Positions 24,947 through 32,313 of a DNA stretch of 32,313 nt are shown piece after piece (positions within the stretch are counted from its first letter, which is position 1; each line of letters begins with the position of its first letter). A program made the translations under genes and the position numbers. The stretch lies in contig CANPZE010000027.1 of NCBI GenBank assembly GCA_947589315.1, positions 1 to 32,313 on the forward strand, read 5' to 3'. The stretch is from an uncultured Lachnospiraceae bacterium (GTDB lineage: Bacteria; Bacillota; Clostridia; Lachnospirales; Lachnospiraceae). The notes beneath the pieces are model-generated. The model had not been told where the DNA came from, ran no database searches, and saw only the letters and a list, made by a program, of their open reading frames with translations.

Positions 24947-26092
24947 TCATACGAGTTCATTGAAATAACTCTTTCTGCCTGAAAAAAACTCCCGCTGGAA
25001 TTCCTGAACCGTTAATTCCCGGTCCGGGCAGCGATCCTCTCCTGCCCGGGAGACCTCAGCGGCCTCACCGCCTCCTCTGATTTCCAGTTTCCATATCCCA
25101 TTATTTTCCGGGATCCATTCATCCCGTATCCGAACATATTCTTTGTATGGTTTCGGGGCAGACAATAATCTGGCGCAGGTTTCAAAGTGAATGATCCTTC
25201 CCATCATCACAGGGCTGGTTTCCCGGCCCCCTCCCAGAAATTCTGTGTCCCCGATCAGGCACTGCAGCTCTTCCTCTTCCCTCATTTGGCAAAGATAATT
25301 TCCAAGGGCTGTAAATAACTCTTCCCGATCCTCCGTTTCCAGCCCTTCTGCCATTCCCTCAAAAATCTCTACCTCGCCATCCTCCTGCCCATATTCCAGA
25401 TAACCTGCCAGGGAATCCCCCCGATAGACCAGCAGGAGCTGCCCCCGGCATGCCCGCATCTCCCGGGAAATATCCTGATAATATTCCTGGCTGCGCTCCA
25501 CATAAATCTGAAACCGTTGGGACAAAAGCCGCCGGGACAGAAGGACCAGCCGCTGCCGGTCTGATTCCGCCGCCTCTTCATAATCTAAAAAATGATATTC
25601 CGTCCCCTCTGCCTCCATATTCCGATGCAGGCTTCTTCTGGTCCGGCTGTTCTGATAAAAATACGCAAAACCATAGGGGAGATAAATTGCCGGGGAGGCC
25701 GGCATTAGAAAAGTAAACGGTTCCTGTTGGGCATACAATAGAGAAAAGGTTTCTTGGAGCAGCTGCTGCATATAGCCCTTCCTTCTCCTCTGGGGACTGG
25801 TACAGACTCCAACAATATAATGGAGGAGATATGTTCTGCCATCTAATACTACCGGGTAGGGATTCAGATGGAGCATGCTATATGCTTTACCTGACATGCC
25901 CCTCAGCAGCAGAGTTGTGGAGGAGGCCCATTTCCTCTCCTCTCCCCATTGATTTCCAAAGTAGTAATCCACATAGAGGGCAGGATCCTGGAAATTCTCC
26001 TCCCACAGCCTCCGGCATTCCTGATACGCCATAGCGTTTTGCTGCTCCGGCTCTATCACCACAACCTTAACCTGCTCCTGCTGACTGTACAT
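24947..26092 (-). CDS. GNAT N-acetyltransferase, Eis-like two-domain type
   Basis: A 381-residue protein. The acetyl-CoA loop of GNAT enzymes is seen in YIVGVCTSPQRRRKGYMQQLL (near 94-112; key part SPQRRRKG), followed by the PASPAIYLPYGF stretch typical of Eis-type enzymes. A second GNAT-like half follows and the C-terminal third resembles the sterol-carrier-type domain of that family (weak impression only). Eis proteins acetylate amines, including aminoglycosides and protein lysines. Here the gene is last in a surface-polymer operon, ten bases after a TagF-like gene, so acetylation of a polymer sugar or amino substituent is an alternative. GGGAGGGC lies close before the ATG. The substrate is not decidable from sequence. 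Confidence 0.78.
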   Translation of the reverse strand: MYSQQEQVKVVVIEPEQQNAMAYQECRRLWEENFQDPALYVDYYFGNQWGEERKWASSTTLLLRGMSGKAYSMLHLNPYPVVLDGRTYLLHYIVGVCTSPQRRRKGYMQQLLQETFSLLYAQQEPFTFLMPASPAIYLPYGFAYFYQNSRTRRSLHRNMEAEGTEYHFLDYEEAAESDRQRLVLLSRRLLSQRFQIYVERSQEYYQDISREMRACRGQLLLVYRGDSLAGYLEYGQEDGEVEIFEGMAEGLETEDREELFTALGNYLCQMREEEELQCLIGDTEFLGGGRETSPVMMGRIIHFETCARLLSAPKPYKEYVRIRDEWIPENNGIWKLEIRGGGEAAEVSRAGEDRCPDRELTVQEFQREFFSGRKSYFNELV

Positions 26093-26102
26093 ATGCCCTC
26101 CC

Positions 26103-27287
26103 TTACTTTCCTTTATCTGCTCCTCCGGGCAACCGACCGCCCTGAATCCAATCCAGCAAAATATTTCCCACTGGTTTCTGCCCCTCTTTGCAATAAAAGA
26201 AATCTCTTAAGCGGCAGCGTTCCTGCCTTCCATATTCCCTGCCCTGATGGACGGCCTGTTCCAGCTGAGCCAGCAGGCCGTCAAAGTCTTCTGCCTTATT
26301 CCCCGGCGTAACCTGGTGATAATCAAAATACATTTCCCGGTCGTGCTCCAGATATTCCCGGTAATCATAACAGTAGAACAGAAGCGGGGCGTCCAGCAAA
26401 AGATAGTCAATGTAAATACTGGAGTAATCTGTGATCAAAAGGCTGACCTCCAGAATCAGCCTCTGAACATCTATGTTTTCTGAGGTAATGTCCAGAATCC
26501 GGGGATAAGCAGACAGATCTTCCTGCTCCTTCCGGTGATAAAAATGCTTTTTGATCACAAAATAATAGTCTTCTTTCTCTAAAAAAGCCTCCAGCCGTTC
26601 CAGGTCAAAAAGAGTCCCGGCATACATAGGCTCTTCCCCCTCTTTCCGATGGGTAGGGCAATACAAAATAATCCGCTTCCCCGCAAAATACGGGGCGGGC
26701 CTTTCCTGGAAAAACACATCATTCCTGGGCTGTCCCAGACACAGGATCTTTTCCGCCGGCTTTCGGAAGGCGCTCTGGTATATGGGGATATAATTCTGGC
26801 TGGTGGCCACATAATATTCCCTTCCCAGAGGAATGTTGATGAAAAAGTCCCGGATTTTCTGCCGCAGGCTGTCCCAGTCCTTCTCATATTTATCATCGTA
26901 ACAGATCTTCTTCAGCGGAACGCCATGCCACAAATCCAGGATGACCGCCCTCCCCAAAAAAGTGTGCTGCAGATCACTGATCCCATTAGAGACCACTGCA
27001 TATTTTGCTCTAAGCTGGACCCAGACCGCCTGAGGGCTTCCCCAGAGATACGCCTCATATCCCATTTCCCGGATTTCCTGGATAATGCCGGGCGCTTTGG
27101 CGATCCAGACACAACGCAGCCCTTCCCTCTCCTGCCCCTCCAGAAAAAGCTGCATGGAATTATCCGCAAATCTCTCCCCCAACCATGCGCCAAATACGCA
27201 CAGTTTCTTATCTCTCGGCATTAACATAGACAAATACATCACAAAATATTTGCCCAGAAGCCGAAGTCCTTTTATCATCTTCCCCAT
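26103..27287 (-). CDS. CDP-glycerol glycerophosphotransferase family protein (TagF/TagB-like)
   Basis: A 394-residue enzyme consisting of little more than the Glyphos_transf (TagF/TagB) domain. Recognised parts are the acceptor-side LDLWHGVPLKK with His121, YCPTHRKEGEE in the nucleotide-binding half, and LLITDYSSIYIDYLLLDAPL near 284-303. Family members transfer glycerol-phosphate (or ribitol-phosphate) from CDP-polyol to a growing teichoic-acid or similar surface polymer at the inner membrane face. The N terminus is amphipathic (GLRLLGKYFVMYLSMLM), suited to membrane association. It follows the GT2 gene after 67 bases that hold nothing recognisable. AAAGGA lies about ten bases before the ATG. 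Whether it primes or extends a chain cannot be told. Confidence 0.85.
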   Translation of the reverse strand: MGKMIKGLRLLGKYFVMYLSMLMPRDKKLCVFGAWLGERFADNSMQLFLEGQEREGLRCVWIAKAPGIIQEIREMGYEAYLWGSPQAVWVQLRAKYAVVSNGISDLQHTFLGRAVILDLWHGVPLKKICYDDKYEKDWDSLRQKIRDFFINIPLGREYYVATSQNYIPIYQSAFRKPAEKILCLGQPRNDVFFQERPAPYFAGKRIILYCPTHRKEGEEPMYAGTLFDLERLEAFLEKEDYYFVIKKHFYHRKEQEDLSAYPRILDITSENIDVQRLILEVSLLITDYSSIYIDYLLLDAPLLFYCYDYREYLEHDREMYFDYHQVTPGNKAEDFDGLLAQLEQAVHQGREYGRQERCRLRDFFYCKEGQKPVGNILLDWIQGGRLPGGADKGK

Positions 27288-27354
27288 TGGTTTTCAATCC
27301 TTTCCTGTCATCAGAGGTTCCATTGTCCGGTCAAGGCAGCTTCCCTGTCTTTTC

Positions 27355-28326
27355 TCATCCCCAGAGTCTTTGCATCCATCTTCGGATCCTTCCTTGTTTC
27401 CACGCTCCGTTTTCCCTGTAGAACCGGACCCGCTTCCTATGGGATCGTTCCCCCAGCCTGCCATACTCTTCCAACAGCTGGTATGTTTTCTGGCTCTCTT
27501 TTCTGGTTTCCTTCTTCTGTATGCTGTCTCCATAACACTCTAAAAAGCAGCGGATCTGCCTCCAGGATGCTGCCATTTCTCTCTGATAATTTTTCTTTCC
27601 CTGGACAAGGCGCCTGGACAGATAAAAGGGATCTTTACTGTCCTTAGCTCCCACACTGTTATGTCCATGCTGACGGTAAGCCATGGTAGGCTGGTCAATG
27701 ACATCCATCACGCCGAATACGGAAGCATAGAGAGCCGCCCAATAATCGTGCATGATCACCTCTTCCCTTCCCACATGCCCGGCAATTGCCAGCAAAAGAC
27801 TGCGATTCATCATCATCGTACATCCGGTTACATTATTCTGAACCAAAAGTTCAGCCAAAGTTGGTCGGAAGGATAAATGGGATAATCGAAAAAAGGACGG
27901 AGATTGAATCCGCAGTATGTCGTCAGCTACCTCCAGATCAGTATGTACTAATATTGGGACACCTTTTCCCCTCTTTCTCTCTATATCCTGCATTTTCCTT
28001 AAGGTAGAGCCAATCTTATCCTTGTACCAGACATCATCCTGATCGCAGCACATTACATACTCACTGCCTGCCTCTGCGGCATCCTGCAGGAGCAATGCAA
28101 AATTCTTCTTTGCCTCTCCGGTGGTCTCCTGATTTTCTATGACCGCCACCTGCTGCGGGACACGGTCTGCAAATTCCTTCAGGATCAGCAGAGTGTCATC
28201 CTGGCTTCCATCGTCCCGGACCAAAAGCCGCCATTCCTTGTAGGTCTGTTCCTCCAGAGATTTCAATTGCTGCCGGATATAGGGCTGTCCGTTATACGCA
28301 GCCATAACAATCGTAACCAGACTCAC
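27355..28326 (-). CDS. family 2 glycosyltransferase, GTG start
   Basis: A 323-residue GT-A fold enzyme. The N-terminal VTIVMAAYNGQPYIRQQL and RDDGSQDDT bind the nucleotide sugar, and CCDQDDVWYKDK (near 90-102) holds the metal-binding DxD. The C-terminal part is strongly basic (about 270-323), as in enzymes that work at the membrane. It resembles rhamnosyl- or related sugar transferases of surface polysaccharide clusters; the donor is not identifiable. The GTG at 28326 overlaps the stop of the upstream TagF-like gene as GTGA, with AAGGAGG eight bases upstream, so the two are translationally coupled. It is the only sugar-transferase in this cluster, suggesting a glycosylated polyol-phosphate polymer. 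Confidence 0.88.
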   Translation of the reverse strand: MSLVTIVMAAYNGQPYIRQQLKSLEEQTYKEWRLLVRDDGSQDDTLLILKEFADRVPQQVAVIENQETTGEAKKNFALLLQDAAEAGSEYVMCCDQDDVWYKDKIGSTLRKMQDIERKRGKGVPILVHTDLEVADDILRIQSPSFFRLSHLSFRPTLAELLVQNNVTGCTMMMNRSLLLAIAGHVGREEVIMHDYWAALYASVFGVMDVIDQPTMAYRQHGHNSVGAKDSKDPFYLSRRLVQGKKNYQREMAASWRQIRCFLECYGDSIQKKETRKESQKTYQLLEEYGRLGERSHRKRVRFYRENGAWKQGRIRRWMQRLWG

Positions 28327-29957
28327 AGAAATACCTCCTTCCCCAGATCTGACAATACCAGATCTGCTACCCGTTTTGCAGAGCCTCCGTCCAGATGGTC
28401 AAAGAAACGGCGTTTAAAGGCAGGGATTTTCTCCTGGCCGAACTCCCCTTTTCTTACTACCTGTTCCAGTTCCTCCTGGCTGGCTACGATCCGTCCGGGC
28501 ACAAAATCCTCATACTCATAATAAAAATCCCGGGCACGGATATATTCCTCCAGGTCATATGCGTAGAAAAGCATGGGAATATCTAACAATGCCGCCTCAA
28601 AAATCACAGAGGAATAGTCAGTGATCAATACATCTGTTACAAAAAGTAAATCGTTGATCTCCTCCTCTTGTGTCATATCCAATACCCTGCTCTGATATTC
28701 CCGGGGAATAGGATGCCGTTCCTGAATATAGGGATGATGCTTCAGGAGCAGAACATATTCTTCCCCTAACTGTCCCAAAAAATGGCCAATATCAAATTGT
28801 TCCATAGGATAGTATGCCCCCTCCTTGTCCCATCCCCGGAAAGTTGGGGCGAAAAGGATAATCTGCTTTCCCTGGAACTGAGGATATTTTTTATAAAATT
28901 TCTCTATCCGGTCACGGCGGTATGCTTTGTCAAAAAATACATCGGTCCTGGGAATCCCGGTAGCTTCCACATGGCTGGGAGAGATTCCGAAGCCCTCTGC
29001 ATAAAAACGGGCAATCTCCTGTGAGCTTACGATCGCATGGGTATAAAAACGATGATTCCGATCTCTCTGACTGGTTCCCTCTGCCTTCCCCAGCCGGGAA
29101 TATCCAAAGGTCTTAAAAGCCCCGCAGGCATGCCACAGCTGGATCAGGCTTGTCTCCCTTTTCCGATCGATAAAATCTAAAAAATTGCAGGAGTCATCCA
29201 CCAGGATTACCTTGGCGGTAGCCGCATGATAGGCAGCGCGCCAAAAATACCAGGGATGAAATTCTTTCATATCACATGCCTTTAGCAGCACAGAAATCTG
29301 AAGAAGCCTATCTGTCCTCTTTTTTAATTCCCTGTATACAAATTCCATATTCCCACTCATCCGGCTGCGCCGGTTGGACAAAAAAAACACCTTATGCTTT
29401 TTCACAGGACATACCCGGAACAGGCGGAACAAGGTTCGGAACAGATGACGGTTCACCTTGGACAGGAGAGGCTCTGCCTTCCCCTTTCCTTCGTCTGTAT
29501 CCTCTGCCTTCTTCGTTTGAGCAGCCTCTTCCTCTCCTTCGCTTTTTTCCAAAATGCGCACTTCTATACTCTCTGTCCCCTCTTGTCCATTGGTAGATGC
29601 GGTAAGGCCACTTTCACCGGACAGTATCGGAAGCTGGCGCACCGGTATCCCTTCCAGCTCCAGCGGCCCATACTGAAGCGCAAAAGAAAGTGCAAATTGC
29701 CGGGGATGGTCTCCAATGTGAAAAAGATATTCCAGGTCATAGGACTGACGGGCCTGCAGCAAAGCCATTCCATCCTCCTGCTGCATCCCATACTGATAAA
29801 TATTCAGAGGGATCCTGCGGATATCCTCCCCACAGGCAAAACAAGCCGTCAGCCTGGGAGAACGCACCTTGGGGGAGTAAGCGCAGCCCTTCACCGCCGC
29901 CTCAATCTTCAGGCTTTTGCCTTCCCGTTTCAAACTTTCTATTACAATCTGTATCAT
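28323..29957 (-). CDS. CDP-glycerol glycerophosphotransferase family protein with extra N-terminal domain (TagF-like)
   Basis: A 544-residue, two-part protein. Residues 1-115 form an unrecognised beta-rich domain, followed by a low-complexity Glu/Lys/Thr-rich linker (about 120-170). The C-terminal part is a Glyphos_transf domain: LIQLWHACGAFKTFG near 268, ILFAPTFRGW, LLLKHHPYI and LITDYSSVIFEAALLDIP near 448-468. Such enzymes polymerise glycerol- or ribitol-phosphate for wall or lipoteichoic-type polymers. It is the first gene of a four-gene operon with GT2, a second TagF-like enzyme and a GNAT. AAAGGAATAAAT precedes the ATG. The 134 bases upstream are shared with the divergent protease; I see no convincing minus-strand promoter there. 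The linker is unlike its neighbours in composition. Confidence 0.86.
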   Translation of the reverse strand: MIQIVIESLKREGKSLKIEAAVKGCAYSPKVRSPRLTACFACGEDIRRIPLNIYQYGMQQEDGMALLQARQSYDLEYLFHIGDHPRQFALSFALQYGPLELEGIPVRQLPILSGESGLTASTNGQEGTESIEVRILEKSEGEEEAAQTKKAEDTDEGKGKAEPLLSKVNRHLFRTLFRLFRVCPVKKHKVFFLSNRRSRMSGNMEFVYRELKKRTDRLLQISVLLKACDMKEFHPWYFWRAAYHAATAKVILVDDSCNFLDFIDRKRETSLIQLWHACGAFKTFGYSRLGKAEGTSQRDRNHRFYTHAIVSSQEIARFYAEGFGISPSHVEATGIPRTDVFFDKAYRRDRIEKFYKKYPQFQGKQIILFAPTFRGWDKEGAYYPMEQFDIGHFLGQLGEEYVLLLKHHPYIQERHPIPREYQSRVLDMTQEEEINDLLFVTDVLITDYSSVIFEAALLDIPMLFYAYDLEEYIRARDFYYEYEDFVPGRIVASQEELEQVVRKGEFGQEKIPAFKRRFFDHLDGGSAKRVADLVLSDLGKEVFL

Positions 29958-30025
29958 ATATTTATTCCTTTCCCTGCTGCTCTTTCTGTTAGTTTAATGC
30001 AAGTCCCATAAATTATCCAATTATT

Positions 30026-30055
30026 TTGAAACATTTTTCTGTAAGCCCATATACT
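30026..30055 (+). promoter_or_regulatory. promoter of the S8 protease gene
   Basis: TTGAAA (30026-30031), an 18-base spacer and TATACT (30050-30055) fit a housekeeping promoter. Its start near 30062 leaves a leader of about 30 bases. It sits in the short region between the divergent polymer operon and the protease gene. Confidence 0.6.
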
Positions 30056-30091
30056 GTTATTGATATAGGCTAAGGAGAACTGTGGATCACT

Positions 30092-31042
30092 ATGCATCGT
30101 GTCGCCTCAATTATTCATCTTGATTTTGCAAGACGGCAAAATCTGACGGGAAAGGGTGTCGGTATCGCCATTATGGATACCGGTATCGGCTATCACCCAG
30201 ATCTGACCGGAGCTGACTCCCGCCTGATCGCATTTCAGGACATGATCAATCATCATCATCGTTTCTATGACGATAATGGACACGGAACACATATTACCGG
30301 TATCATCGCAGGAAATGGGGCTAACTGCAATAAATACTATGAAGGTATCGCACCGGAAGCTCATTTCATCATGATAAAGGTTCTGAATCAACGGGGCGAG
30401 GGGAATATCGAGGATGTGATCGATGGTATCTCCTGGCTTCTAAAATATCACAAAGCCTATAATATACGGATCGTTAATATTTCTGTTGGGAGCAGCCGCG
30501 GAAAACTTTTTGACGAATCTTCCGCTCTGGTCCAAAGCGTGAACCAGCTCTGGCGGGCAGGTATGGTAGTCCTTACCGCTGCCGGTAATCATGGTCCCAC
30601 CCCTCAAAGCATTGGCGCCCCTGGCAATAGCCGGAAGATCATTACCGTGGGGGCTTCTGATGTAATGCAGACCGGCATGGGACGGGACTATTCTGGAAGG
30701 GGCCCCACAGAAAGCTGCATCAAAAAACCGGATATCGTTGCCCCAGGCTCCAATATCATCAGCTGCCAGCCTCTCCAGCCTTTTTCGGCCGCCCCCAACC
30801 TCTATGGCGCCGGCAGCCGCAGGAGCTATCCTGTCAGCCTTGCCTACCATGCCAGAAGCGGAACCTCTATGTCCACCCCTATTGTCAGCGGCTGCATTGC
30901 CCTCCTCCTTCAACAGCAGCCCACACTGACAAACCAGCAGGTAAAGCTCCGCCTGAAAGAGACAGCTCTGGACCTGGGCTATAGCCATTCCCGTCAGGGC
31001 TGGGGGCTGATCCAATTGGACCGTTTCTTATCCGCCTATTAA
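30092..31042 (+). CDS. subtilisin-type serine protease (S8), probably intracellular
   Basis: A 316-residue protease with the full S8 catalytic set: Asp29 in AIMDTGIG, His64 in GHGTHITG, oxyanion Asn166 in TAAGNHGP and nucleophile Ser259 in GTSMSTP. The catalytic domain begins almost at the N terminus, so there is neither a signal peptide nor an inhibitory propeptide of normal length; this is the layout of intracellular serine proteases such as IspA, which act in cytoplasmic protein turnover. The best ribosome site, AAGGAG (30072-30077), is 14 bases from the ATG, unusually far, and is closer to an out-of-frame GTG at 30082. It is transcribed divergently from the surface-polymer operon and converges with cheV. 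Confidence 0.9.
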   Translation: MHRVASIIHLDFARRQNLTGKGVGIAIMDTGIGYHPDLTGADSRLIAFQDMINHHHRFYDDNGHGTHITGIIAGNGANCNKYYEGIAPEAHFIMIKVLNQRGEGNIEDVIDGISWLLKYHKAYNIRIVNISVGSSRGKLFDESSALVQSVNQLWRAGMVVLTAAGNHGPTPQSIGAPGNSRKIITVGASDVMQTGMGRDYSGRGPTESCIKKPDIVAPGSNIISCQPLQPFSAAPNLYGAGSRRSYPVSLAYHARSGTSMSTPIVSGCIALLLQQQPTLTNQQVKLRLKETALDLGYSHSRQGWGLIQLDRFLSAY

Positions 31043-31045
31043 TAT

Positions 31046-31081
31046 TTTTGCTCTTCGACAATAACATGCCGAAGAGCAAAA
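31046..31081. terminator. bidirectional hairpin between the protease and cheV
   Basis: TTTTGCTCTTCG (31046-31057) pairs perfectly with CGAAGAGCAAAA (31070-31081) across a 12-base loop. The A/T ends of the stem supply a short U-run in either direction, so it can end both convergent genes. It starts four bases after the protease stop and 34 bases after the cheV stop. Confidence 0.75.
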
Positions 31082-31114
31082 TTAATGTTAAATATTAATA
31101 TCTTACCTTTTCAC

Positions 31115-32017
31115 TTAATTGCCCAATAGCTCATCAATGGCCTCAACGAATTTTCCCATTTCATTCTTGGAGAGCTGGGCGGATGCCCCCAAAGCATCTC
31201 CCTTCCGTTTCATCTCCTCATTAATCAGGGAAGAAAATACTACCACTGGAATATCCTTCATGTCCGGATCCTCACGGATCAGCTTCAGCAGACGGTGCCC
31301 GTCCATCTGAGGCATCTCAATGTCTGTAATGACACATGCCACCTTATCCTGCACATTGCCTTCTTGTTTATATGTCTGTAATATTTCCCAAAGTTCGAGG
31401 CCATTATTCGTAGGAATCACATTGGCATAACCTGCTTTAGACAGCCCATCGAAGATCAGGGTGCTCAAAAGCTGGGAATCCTCGGCAAAAAGAATAGGCG
31501 CTTTGTTGATTTTTCTCTTTCCCAGCTTATCAATATCGGAAAGCTGGATTCCCACATCCGGCGAAATCTCTGCCACGATTTTTTCAAAATCAATGACCAG
31601 AACAAGCTTGTCATTGATATTAATAATACCTGTTACCACACTGTCGGAAGAATGGCTGATAACACTATCCGGCTTTACGATCTGGCTCCAGTTCACCCGA
31701 TGGATCCCTATCACACTATCTACATGAAACCCCGTATTCAGGCCATTGAAGTTGGTGATCAGAAACATATCTTTATCGCTTCTCTCCGTCTCTGGCAAGC
31801 CCAGACACTTGGCCAGATTAATAATGGATATGGTTTCACCTCTTGTCGTAAAAGCCCCCTCTACGTGAGGATGAGAATTGGGAACCGGGGTTATCGGCTG
31901 ATAATTTAATATCTCTCTGACCTTCGCCACATTGATTCCATAATAGTTTCCCCCCACCATGAATTCTAAGACTTCCAACTCATTTGTTCCGCTTTCCAAC
32001 AATATGTTTGTATCCAT
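31115..32017 (-). CDS. cheV: chemotaxis coupling protein CheV (CheW-REC fusion)
   Basis: A 300-residue protein with an N-terminal CheW domain (about 12-155; GNYYGINVAKVREIL, FTTRGETISIINLAKCLGL) and a C-terminal response-regulator receiver domain (about 172-298). Receiver residues are complete: acidic Glu179-Asp180, phosphoacceptor Asp232 in ITDIEMPQMDG, Ser262 in VVVFSSL and Lys284. In Bacillus and other motile bacteria, CheV couples receptors to CheA and its phosphorylation aids adaptation. No other chemotaxis gene is in the window, so it is either a stand-alone gene or continues a locus to the right. GGAGGTTATTT directly precedes the ATG. It is transcribed from its own promoter about 105 bases upstream. 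Confidence 0.95.
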   Translation of the reverse strand: MDTNILLESGTNELEVLEFMVGGNYYGINVAKVREILNYQPITPVPNSHPHVEGAFTTRGETISIINLAKCLGLPETERSDKDMFLITNFNGLNTGFHVDSVIGIHRVNWSQIVKPDSVISHSSDSVVTGIININDKLVLVIDFEKIVAEISPDVGIQLSDIDKLGKRKINKAPILFAEDSQLLSTLIFDGLSKAGYANVIPTNNGLELWEILQTYKQEGNVQDKVACVITDIEMPQMDGHRLLKLIREDPDMKDIPVVVFSSLINEEMKRKGDALGASAQLSKNEMGKFVEAIDELLGN

Positions 32018-32103
32018 AAATAACCTCCATCCTCCGTGCTGCTTCCGTACTTATACGCATTTCCCCACAGATACCATCCTTCTCCGTCCACGCACAGTAT
32101 CTG

Positions 32104-32126
32104 AAAATACTCATTAAAAGTATTTT
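32104..32126. repeat. perfect dyad over the cheV -10 and start region
   Basis: AAAATACT (32104-32111) and AGTATTTT (32119-32126) form a perfect 8-base inverted repeat with seven bases between. It covers five bases of the -10 element and the predicted start site, a position fitting a repressor operator. It could also be a 5'-end stem of the mRNA, but it is AT-rich and begins within the -10. Confidence 0.5.
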
Positions 32127-32150
32127 ACTATAGGTATCTGTTATTTGCAA
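32122..32150 (-). promoter_or_regulatory. promoter of cheV
   Basis: On the minus strand TTGCAA (32150-32145), a 17-base spacer and TAAAAT (32127-32122). This is a housekeeping-type promoter; I see no match to the sigma-28 motility promoter. The leader of about 95 bases contains a 7-base inverted repeat, CAGATAC (32068-32074) with GTATCTG (32097-32103). The word CAGATACC also occurs within the promoter spacer. Confidence 0.6.
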
Positions 32151-32313
32151 GCTAAACTCCATCCCTCATCATAATTAGCGGCTGCTATCCTGCCCACAGA
32201 TGGTATTTGACATATTTTTCTCTTTTGACTATCATACCCGTCTTTAGGATTTAGCACTATATTTCTTTGAGAGTTTATATATAAATGTTTTCCCCTAAGT
32301 CAGCATGTTTGCT
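32151..32313. other. right edge: no gene recognised
   Basis: AT-rich sequence upstream of the cheV promoter. No open frame of useful size with a ribosome site is seen on either strand. I looked for a c-di-GMP riboswitch, which might be expected near motility genes, and did not find its conserved core. Confidence 0.4.

Noticed and set aside
31980..32162. Minus-strand 60-codon frame overlapping the cheV start
   Set aside because: It contains the cheV promoter -10 and leader and has no homology I recognise.
32018..32313. c-di-GMP riboswitch upstream of cheV
   Set aside because: The conserved GEMM core is absent on both strands; only simple inverted repeats are present.

Overview
The window comes from a low-to-mid GC Firmicute of class Clostridia, most likely family Lachnospiraceae. 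The grounds are strong AGGAGG-type ribosome binding sites with occasional GTG and TTG starts, a three-gene NuoE/NuoF-linked [FeFe] hydrogenase operon, HemZ, a bifunctional Rel, CheV and TagF-like surface-polymer genes. All large genes look intact. I saw no rRNA, tRNA, insertion sequence, prophage or CRISPR array. The family assignment is inference; no marker gene was compared with a database.

Left part, plus strand (1-5335): a near-consensus promoter drives tyrA (prephenate dehydrogenase), followed closely by pcrA (DNA helicase). A small membrane protein with a very acidic tail follows. Its own promoter lies inside the end of pcrA. A nested four-arm inverted repeat separates it from argH, whose stop codon directly abuts that of the next, convergent gene.

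Middle, minus strand (5336-19362), read right to left: a promoter with a dyad drives rel, an MBL-fold hydrolase, hemZ and an HD-GYP protein, tightly packed or overlapping. A second promoter drives aspS, a PAP2-family phosphatase and leuS. A terminator then precedes a heterodimeric ABC exporter, one subunit of which has degenerate catalytic residues. The exporter's apparent promoter lies immediately upstream of the terminator stem, so its own transcripts would begin inside the stem.

Right-middle, minus strand (19392-24866): an extended -10 promoter drives hydC-hydB-hydA, subunits of a probable NAD(H)-linked, electron-bifurcating [FeFe] hydrogenase. Downstream lie a 58-residue small protein and a membrane-anchored C39-type cysteine peptidase.

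Right, minus strand (24947-29957): a surface-polymer cluster of a long TagF-like enzyme, a GT2 glycosyltransferase, a second TagF-like enzyme and, unusually, an Eis-like GNAT acetyltransferase. On the plus strand, an apparently intracellular subtilisin-type protease (30092-31042) converges on cheV (minus) across a symmetric hairpin. CheV's promoter carries a perfect dyad over its -10 region.

The window is mostly housekeeping (aromatic amino acid and arginine synthesis, tRNA charging, stringent response, hydrogen metabolism). I found no clearly new multi-gene system. The best leads for a second look are the two alternative-fold or overlapping transcription signals (3859-3915 and 9066-9110), the acidic-tail membrane protein, the 58-residue protein and the acetyltransferase in the polymer operon.
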